Assembly: GCA_030267565.1 (NCBI GenBank)
Contig: BRXU01000007.1
Coordinates: forward strand, 4,092,001-4,156,000
Length of the DNA stretch: 64,000 bases
Source of the DNA: Pleodorina starrii
Taxonomy: Eukaryota > Chlorophyta > Chlorophyceae > Chlamydomonadales > Volvocaceae
Direction: 5' to 3'
This document shows, one piece after another, positions 56,899 to 64,000 of the stretch (its first letter is position 1; every line of letters starts with the position of its first letter). The position numbers and the translations under genes are program-made. The notes under the pieces were generated by a model that did not search any database, was not told where the DNA came from, and worked only from the letters and a program-made list of their open reading frames with translations.

Positions 56899-59800
56899 TC
56901 ACTCCTCCGAGCTGTTGGCGGGGCCCTCCTCCGTGTACGACACCTGTCAAGCGGCAGCCGTACACAAAGCAAAGCGTGTCGGTCCAGGCAAAGCAAGCCA
57001 GGTTTAGCAAATGTCAGCTCATCAGAGATTACGAATGTCGTCAGAGATTAGGAATGGACGCAGATATCCAGCAGCGCCAGAAAGGTCGCACTTTTGACCC
57101 GGCCCCTTAGCCCTTGCTCGATAAATCCAGAAAACTACGCACCCACCCAACGACGCATGGCACCCCCCGCGCCCCACTAAAACCCCAACCACCCACGGCA
57201 CCCGCCCGCGCGCAGCCAGCCAGCCAGCCAGTCTGTCGGCCCACCCACCTTGACCATGGCTGGCCGCACCAGCTTTCCTCCGATGCTGAAGCCCTTTCGG
57301 AACTCCTGCAGCACGGTGCCGTCGGGGTGGGAGCTGGAGGGCTCGCGCATGATGGCATCGTGGATGTTGGGGTCGAAGGGGGTACCCGTGGTGGGCACCG
57401 CCTCCACACCCAGAGACCGCATCATGTCCACCATCTGCTTGTACAGGCCCTGAGGGGGTAGTGGGGGTGGTGGTAGTGGTGAGATGAAGTGGTAGTGGTG
57501 AGATGAAGGAGATGCCGCAGCGGAGGGGCGGAGAACGGCGTCAGCGAACGGACCCAAGACCCAGCGGTGGGTGTGGGGTAAAGCGGCGTGGGCGTGGAAG
57601 TGGGGATGGGGAAGATCGCGCTGCACTGACGCGATGGAAAGTGCTGCGCCCTGCGCAGCTGTGCGCCATATGCGCCAGGATGACTTTGAGAAGGATGATG
57701 AGGCCGAGCCCCAAACCCGCGAGTACCCCCCGCCCCCCGCCCCCGGCTCCGTTCCCTCGCCTAGGCGCTTCGTGGTCCCCAAGCCCACCTGGTACGAGTT
57801 GTTGATCTTGGCCTCGCCCTCCGTCTCCGTCTTCACCTGCGGGAGCACCGGAAGTTGAAACGGCGGCGCGCAACACAGCGACAGTGACGAAAGAAACCAA
57901 GGCAGGGCAGGGGGAGACACCACTCCAAGTGGGACGCTTCAGGGGTGCCGACCCCACACGCCGCTCCCCAGAGTGGTGCCGACCCCATACGCCACACGCC
58001 GCTCGCCGCGGGTCATCTCGCGAAACCACTCCCGGCCGTCACCCCCCCGGCCGTCAGCACGTGCGGGCCCGGGTGGGGTTCAGAGTGCGCGTGGTGTCGC
58101 GCAACTACGTGTGGGGGGGCCCGTAGGGGCGTTATCGAGTGCCTGACTACTCCTGGCAGTGCCACTGGTGTGTTGCGGGGGCAGCCGCTGGGCGGGTGGC
58201 CAGTGGCGGCGGGAGACCCCCCCCCCCCCGGAGCCGCAGCTGCGACCCCTGCAGCCCTCCCTCCGCTCAGCGCCCCCGCGACCAGACCGTGCTGCCCACA
58301 GACAGACAGACAGGCTGACTGACTCTGACTGACGGACTGACTGACTGACTGGCAAGCAGACGGAAGGGCGCCGCAGCCAGGGTGTTTGTTGTGCGGCCCG
58401 GAGGAGCCCGGCAGCTCCCCACAGCAATACACACTGGTATGATGACTTCATTGCGCCTTCAGTTCCTTTTGCCCTCTTTCCCACTGCCCAGTCCAGTACG
58501 GTAGTGCAGCATCCGGTCGCCCCGAGGCCTTCACAGTCCCCAACGCCGCCAGCCACCCAACCCCGAGCGCGCTGCTGCGCCAGCGACAGAGGCGTGCGAC
58601 CTCCAGCAACAAAGACTCGCCTCTCCGCCCCACCCCAGCGCACGGCCCTCGGCTCGACAGTCGACAGCGGCGCAACAGCAAACGGGGCTCACACAAAAGC
58701 GCCCCGGAGCCCTCGCGCCCCTTCCCCAAACAAGCCATACATCTCCGAATCGCGCTGCGTCGCGCTGTGCCCCCGCGTGCCTCTGTGTGCTGTGCTGTGC
58801 ACACCAGCCCCACCAGGCGACGGCCCGCGCGCCACCTCATGACCCTGACGCACGTCCCGTGAGCCACCCGCCCGCCCGCCTCCCGGCATCCCCCCGCCAC
58901 CACAACCCACCATCACCCCCTCCCCACCTGGGTCCGCGCCAGCTCAAAGTTGTCCACAATGGGCAGCAGCTCCTTGATCACATCCCCACGGACGTTGTCC
59001 GTCAGCTGGGCGTTCTCCTCTCTCTGAAGGTGGGAGAAAGGAGGGAAAAGGAGGACGAACGGCAGCGCGGGAATATGACAAGAGAGGAAACCGCAGAGCG
59101 GGGAGGCGGGGAGGAGACAAGCAGCGCGGGAAGGAGCAAGATGTGGGGTGCGGCGGGCAGGAGTCACGGCGTCAACGGCCGAAGCATGGCGGCAGGCTTG
59201 TGGGGCTCGTGGAGACATACGGGGTTGGAACGAGTGGATTGGAGTCATGTGTGTGTGCTGTACAGGACGCGAGGAATCACAGTTCGTTGGGTCTGTGGGA
59301 GAGGGGCGAGCGGCTTGGCGGGGCGGGTGGGTGCGGGGGTGTTCTGGGCAGCGGGGCAGCCAGGAGCGGGAGCGGGCGTTTTGAGGGTTTGCAATGGGGA
59401 CACTCCCGGCGCGGCCGGGCCAGCCCCCAGCAGCGCACCGTGCGGCGGCGGAAGTTCTCGAAGTCGGCTGTCAGGCGGACGTACTGGTCCTTCATGTTGC
59501 TGACAGTCGACTCCAGGGCGGAGGCGCGCTCGTCCGCGGCCGACGCAGCCGAGCGCAGCCGCTCCATTTCGGACTCCAGCCCAGCTAAGCAGCTGGTCTG
59601 TGACGCATCGAAACGAAAGTGAGGGCCGGAAAAGTGTTCGGGACAGCCGGTCAGCAAAAAAACCACCACTTGTCGGCGCAACGTCAATCGCCACGGAAGA
59701 CACCAACTGGGTCGCCGATTGATCAGCTCCAACATGCCAAAAGCTTATAAATTCGAACATATCAACCATGTAGCAAGTCTAATCTGCTGCGGAGCGTGCT

Positions 59801-60127
59801 CACCAGCTCCTCCTTATCCAAGGAGCCGTCCTCCAGAGCCTTCTTCGCCCGATCAAGGGGCGAGAGCGCCGGTGCCTCAGCAGCCTCAGCAGGAGCATCC
59901 TACGCGACGTTGAATTGCCGAAGCTGAGCGAAGGTGCCACCTCAGCGCAAAAGTGATTGCGGTGCGAGGTTGGATTTGATCAGCACCTGTACCTCAGCCG
60001 CCCGAGAAACAATGCGACGCCGGTTCACAAGCACACGAGCTGCATGCACCGGCCGGACGCCTGCCGCGCGAGGCTGGGGCGCACGGGTGCGAGCCCCGCA
60101 AGACTGGCGTGCCGCTGACAGCTGCAT
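56899..60127 (-). CDS. CGE1: Chloroplast GrpE-type HSP70 nucleotide exchange factor CGE1
   Basis: Minus exons: 59993-60127 (or 59987-60127), 59804-59899, 59439-59597, 58928-59023, 57789-57836, 57249-57449, 56899-56943; 259 or 261 residues, in frame. GrpE dimers release ADP from HSP70. The first ~45 residues (MQLSAARQSCGARTRA, VLVNRRRIVSRAAE) are Arg/Ala/Ser-rich with no acid, a stromal transit peptide. Exon 3 is the long dimerising helix (ESEMERLRSAASAADERASA) ending VRLTADFENFRRRT, the GrpE signature. Then come LLPIVDNFELARTQ and KTETEGEAKINNSYQ, and the beta domain with PFDPNIHDAIM, DGTVLQEFRKGF and KLVRPAMVKVSYT. The tail is EEGPANSSEE. Exon 1 has two donors six bases apart that add or omit Val-Gln, as known for Chlamydomonas CGE1a/b. 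Confidence 0.95.
57505..57552 (+). repeat. Dispersed intronic element, copy 3 (CGE1 intron 5)
   Basis: Contains GGAGATGCCGCAGCGGAGG, GGCGGAGAACGGCGTCAGCG and AACGG, matching 8840-8898 (opposite strand) and 25934-25983. It is antisense to CGE1. Confidence 0.75.
59985..59995 (-). promoter_or_regulatory. CGE1: Tandem alternative 5' splice sites of CGE1 exon 1
   Basis: On the minus strand the junction reads GAG|GTACAG|GTGCTG. Both GT positions leave phase 0, so the outer donor adds Val-Gln at the expected mature N-terminus. Established knowledge: Chlamydomonas CGE1 isoforms a and b differ by exactly this Val-Gln through temperature-dependent alternative splicing. Confidence 0.8.
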
Positions 60128-60203
60128 TGTGCTTCTATTCTATTAATGTATATGGGGCTGAAACAACGTCAATGTATAGTGGAAGTATGCGCGATCGACA
60201 AAA

Positions 60204-60215
60204 GGTTCGAGAACC
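60204..60215 (-). promoter_or_regulatory. Candidate heat-shock element upstream of CGE1
   Basis: GGTTCGAGAACC, centred about 82 bp upstream of the ATG, contains TTCnnGAA, the minimal HSF-binding arrangement, and CGE1 is heat-inducible in Chlamydomonas. A third nGAAn unit in proper spacing is not clear. Confidence 0.3.
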
Positions 60216-61449
60216 GGAGAACGGACGAGCGGCGTACGAGCATTCGGTTTTCCGTGAACCGCAACATCGCGTTTCACCGGGTAAGCGGGTATGCACGCGA
60301 AATCAAACGGGCCATCTAGACACCGTTAAAAAATGCGGATACATTTACCAAAGTCGCCGTTGACACTAAGTCGTCGTGGGGAGGCCACTGACCGGCGTTC
60401 TGAACTGTAGTCGTTACGGCCCATAAGTGGCAACGGTGTGGCGAGTGGCTAAACGGTGACGGCGGCGCAACGAGTCGTGCTGGGTTGGGCCTCTTACACT
60501 GCAGGAGGGGCTGCCTGGAGCTGCTCACGACAGCACAAGCCAGGCAGAGCGCAGCCACGCAGTCACGCGCAGCGGCTCGAAGCCTTGCGCCGGTAGACCC
60601 GAAAACAGCGCCGAGGGCGCATTCCCACGACGCAGCGCCAGGCGCACACGGCAGACGACAGACGGCAGGAAAGCAGGCTAGCGCAGACGGCGCGGTCTGA
60701 CCAGCCACGGACATAACCCTACAACCAAAGCGTGCCAGCGGCGCTCAAACCCAACCAGGGCACTCCTTAACACGTTCGATAACTGGTCGCCAGCGGCGCG
60801 CGGGCAGGAACACTAGCCGGGCTTGGGATCGACTCGACGATTCGTCCGGCCTTATGCTGTATCTGGCTTTTGCCCTTCGGTCTGGAGCTGGGTGTGGCGT
60901 TCCGGGTGTGCACGCGGCTGGGCAGGCGTGTCGATGGGGAAGCCTCGGCTCAAACGGGTGTGCGCAGGTGTCGAAAGGCTCTGCCGTTGCGCTAGTTGGA
61001 CAGCTATAGGCCGCACAGGTGGTACGGATTCGCAGGTATTTACAGAAACCCCTGGTTACGAGTTCTGGTGGCAAAGGGTTGGTGATAGCCTGGACGGAGG
61101 CAGGTGTGGAACTGCTGCCTCGGCTCGCTCTTCAGTCCGTGGACGCCCCGCTGGTGATTTCGTCGACGGTGGCAGCGGTGGTGCGGCTGATGGTGCGGAC
61201 TGACGGACCTGATGCAGTGCCTCAGCCGCCTGTTCGCGGGGATGGTGAGTACCGCTGCGGCAGCCCTAGCTGCCTCGGAGACGGGGCAAGCTGCGGGACG
61301 CTTGGGGTCGGGGGGCTGGCGGTCGGGGTGGATGCGGCGGACAGGGCAGCTTTCGTTTCGGTGTTCAATATACATTAAATATCATATACGTTGGCCCAAA
61401 TTCATAATCTACCAGTCCGCCCCTCATGCTCCTCCACTCTCTACTCCTT

Positions 61450-61454
61450 TTACA
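61450..61454 (-). terminator. Candidate TGTAA poly(A) signal for the 61861 gene
   Basis: TTACA on plus reads TGTAA on minus, 407 nt after the stop at 61861. Confidence 0.35.
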
Positions 61455-61860
61455 TCTATATTCGCATCCGCGCCTTCTTCTTCGACCCTTCCCTCAGCGC
61501 CTGTGCGCGAGCACATTGGAAACCCTAAGAAGCCGGACCAGCACCCAACCTCCCGACGGCCGCCGAACTCCCGCGCTCCTGGCACCCCCGTGGCCCCGAG
61601 CGGCAGTCCTCACCCGCGGTACCGCCTTTACCATAACCGCCGCGCCGGACCTGATCCACCTAAACCTTTTCAAACCGGCCCACGCGCGGCGTCGCCAATC
61701 CCCCGGTGGCGACCCTCTCCCCTCGCAGCCAATGCCCCCTCCCGCACACCGCACGACTGCAGCTCCGTTCCATCTTTTGGGACCCCACAGCCCGCTGCAC
61801 ACACATACACAGATACATACACGCCCAGCCAGCCAGCCAGTCAGCCAGCCCCTCGTCTCC

Positions 61861-63959
61861 TCATCTGCTCGGCAGCAGCCGCAGCGGGCTCCTCAGCGCC
61901 AGCGCCACACCGCGTAGCGCCAGGAACTGCACATCGATGTTGGGCGGCGTGTCCGGCTCCTCACCAAACGCCGCACTGCGATCCTCCGGCGCAATCATCT
62001 TGAACACCACCGCATTGCCCGCCCAGCGCTGACGAAGAGCCATGCACAAGTGACCCGACGGCGGCCGAGCAGCCGCCGGCGCCGAGGCCGGGCCGGCTTC
62101 GCCTGCGGCGGCCTGCGGCCGCCGCAGCCCCTGCTCCCGCTGCTGCTGCGGCGGGGAGGGCAGCAGCGGCGGCGCCAGCAGCGGCGGCACTGGCTCCATC
62201 CCCTCGAAGGCGTGCTCTGCCGACTCCCCCGGCGGCAGCAGTACCGCCAACGGCGCCTGCCGCCCCTTTGGACCTGCCGCCGCCGCTGCTGCCGCTGCCG
62301 GCTCCGCCGGCTCCGCCGCCGCAGGCGCACGCGCCCCATCTGCCGGGCCGACCACCGCCGCTGTAGCGCCCCCCTCAGCGGCTGTAGCAGGAGGCCAAGC
62401 CGCCGCGAGGGCGAGCTTCTGCTGCTGCAGCTTCTGCTGGTGGTCTTGCTCCTCGCCGGCGCCCTGTTGTTGCGGTGGTGCGGCTTCTGGCGGTGGGGTC
62501 GTGGCGGACGCGGGGACTCGGGCGCCGGGCTGGAGGGCCGTCTGCACGTCTTGGAATGTGTGGCGCAGCGCCTGCACGCCCGCCGCGTCAGCCACCAGGG
62601 CCAGTACCCCCTGTGGATGTGGAAGTGGACGAACCGAAGGAGGGCGATAGCCGCAGGGCGGGGCGGGGATGGGCGAGGACAGGAGGCTTGCGGTGCCTGC
62701 GGGCGGCCTTGAGAAGCGCACACACATCGTCGGCGCTCCAGGCACATGCGCAGATGCCCACACCCCAGAGCCCTCCGCACACATGACAGTTGGCGGTTAG
62801 CGGTTGGCAGTCGCGGAACAGCAGCAGCAGCAGACAGGGTTAAGGCGACAGACTGCGAGCCGCGACCGCCGGGCACTGGGTCCTCGGAACCAAGACCTCA
62901 CACTCACGCGCACAAACGGGTCCCCGGCGCGACCGCACCACCATCCGCCACCAGAAGCTGGAAATCCAACCGAAACCCGGCACGGTACGACAATGTACGA
63001 CACGGTACGGCACTCACCCCCGCCACGTTGGGCCTCGTCAGGTGGTTGAGCCACGTCAACACCGGCACACCAGTGAGGAACTCGCCCGCACTGCCGTACG
63101 ACGCATCTGCGGTGGCGGCGGCGCCGCCGCCAGTCGACGTCCCGGCGCCCCCATCCGCTCCAGACCCCGCACCAGTGCCAGCGCCCGGCGCCGCCGGAGC
63201 ACTGGGCCCGGCAGCACCGAGGTCCGCGCCGGCGACCGCAGCGCTGCCACCTTCAACGTCGGCCGCCGAGGCGAGCTGTCGGTCCCGCGGGTGTGTCGAA
63301 GGAGACGGGTGCTCATCCCGCCCCGGACCGAGATGAAGCGGCGCCGGTTCGCCGTTGCCACGGCCGCGCGGCTCGCGCCCAGGGCCCGCCGCAACGCTGC
63401 CGGAAGTACCGGCGGCGGCAGCGGCGGCGCGGCCGCCTCCGCTGGAGGGCCCCGGCCCGGCGGCGCCGCCGCCGCCTTCCGCATCGGCGCCGCCGTACGG
63501 ATGTACTGCAGCGGCCATCTCATCGTCCTCGTCGCTGGACGCCTGGCGGGCAGTCGCCGTGTATGAGTACGGCTGGCCCTCGATGCCGTACAGAAAGTCC
63601 AACTCGTTCTCCCAATCTTCCGTGTCGGTGTCGAGGCCGGGCAGGCCCCCGTCCATCCCTTCGCCGCCGGCACCTCCGTCGCCGTCGCCTCCATCGCCTC
63701 CATCGCTGTCGCTGCTGGCGCTGCTGCTGCTGTGGAGGGTCTCGCTGCTGCTCCCGTCCTCCTCCCCCTGCAAGTCCTCGCCCTCTCCGCCCTGCTCCTC
63801 AGCACCCTCGCCCACGCCCTCGCCGCCGCCATTGCCACCGCCCTCTCCGTCGCTCCAATCGAGGCTGGCAAAAAGGCCGCCGCCATCGTCGTCCCTGCCG
63901 GCGGCGCCGTCACCATCGCCATCGTCGCTGCCGCTGCCGGAGTGGTCGCTGGCGTCCAT
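61861..63959 (-). CDS. Unrecognised acidic, Ala/Gly-rich protein (possibly continuing past the window edge)
   Basis: Two minus exons, 63018-63959 and 61861-62610, join in phase 0 (NVAG|GVLALVADAAG) for 563 residues. I do not recognise the family. The N-terminal ~130 residues are Asp/Glu/Gly/Ser-rich (MDASDHSGSGSDDGDGDG) and include TDTEDWENELDFLYGIEG, the most protein-like stretch. A long Ala/Gly/Pro-rich region follows. Ordered segments flank the intron: GEFLTGVPVLTWLNHLT, then GVLALVADAAGVQALRHTFQ, and near the end LCMALRQRWAGNAVVFKMI and VQFLALRGVALALRSPL. The frame has no stop between 63959 and the window edge, so the true start may lie outside. Codon use and intron signals match the neighbours. 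Confidence 0.6.
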
Positions 63960-64000
63960 GGCAGCGGCGGCGGCGCCGTCGCCGCCGCCGGCGGCGCCCT

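Larger units (their letters stand above)
60128..61860. other. Interval upstream of CGE1
   Basis: 1.7 kb between the CGE1 start and the 3' end of the next minus-strand gene. No gene is supported. It contains the CGE1 promoter, AT-rich sequence near 61360-61420, and AGCC simple repeats at about 61826-61850. Confidence 0.45.

Overview
This is nuclear DNA of a volvocine green alga (Chlorophyceae, near Chlamydomonas/Volvox/Gonium). The evidence is high GC, many short exons with GT-AG introns, TGTAA polyadenylation words, a gametolysin-family matrix protease with an SPPP-rich tail, a chloroplast GrpE matching CGE1, and interstitial TTTTAGGG telomere-type repeats. It is not bacterial: I saw no operons, CRISPR arrays, rRNA or recognisable tRNA. 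Gene models were built by hand from exon homology, splice consensus and reading-phase continuity. For nine multi-exon genes the complete model closes in frame.

Layout. 1-511: decayed Ty3/gypsy pol fragment. 538-2943 (-): gametolysin/VMP-type M11 protease, 5' incomplete. 3323-4567 (+): protein with a C-terminal HMG-box-like segment. 4568-7408: gene-poor, G-rich and foldback repeats. 7409-15043 (+): 15-exon cytochrome P450 whose introns hold a ~770 bp (TGGG)n tract and a 245 bp hAT-type MITE. 16808-19356 (-): LOG cytokinin-activating enzyme. 19806-26549 (+): GT77 glycosyltransferase with a 16-residue acidic tandem repeat. 30200-36898 (+): TRP-family ion channel. 38713-39577 (-): DNA polymerase epsilon histone-fold subunit (POLE3/Dpb4). 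41118-44732 (-): large MYND-finger protein. 45747-52447 (-): MPS1/TTK spindle-checkpoint kinase, 13 exons. 53373-54071 (+): SNU23/ZMAT2 splicing factor. 55021-55911 (+): p23 co-chaperone. 56899-60127 (-): chloroplast GrpE (CGE1) with tandem splice donors. 61861-63959 and probably beyond (-): unrecognised acidic Ala/Gly-rich protein.

The genes look like ordinary dispersed eukaryotic loci rather than one pathway. Divergent pairs (LOG/GT77, MPS1/SNU23) share short upstream regions, and p23 and CGE1 converge with poly(A) words about 110 bp apart. The more novel content is in non-coding structure: the giant G-quadruplex-capable intron tract, the MITE with intact target-site duplication, a 48-nt dispersed element in introns of three unrelated genes, telomere-type repeats inside introns, an over-represented 12-bp palindrome, and an interleaved inverted repeat downstream of the P450 stop.
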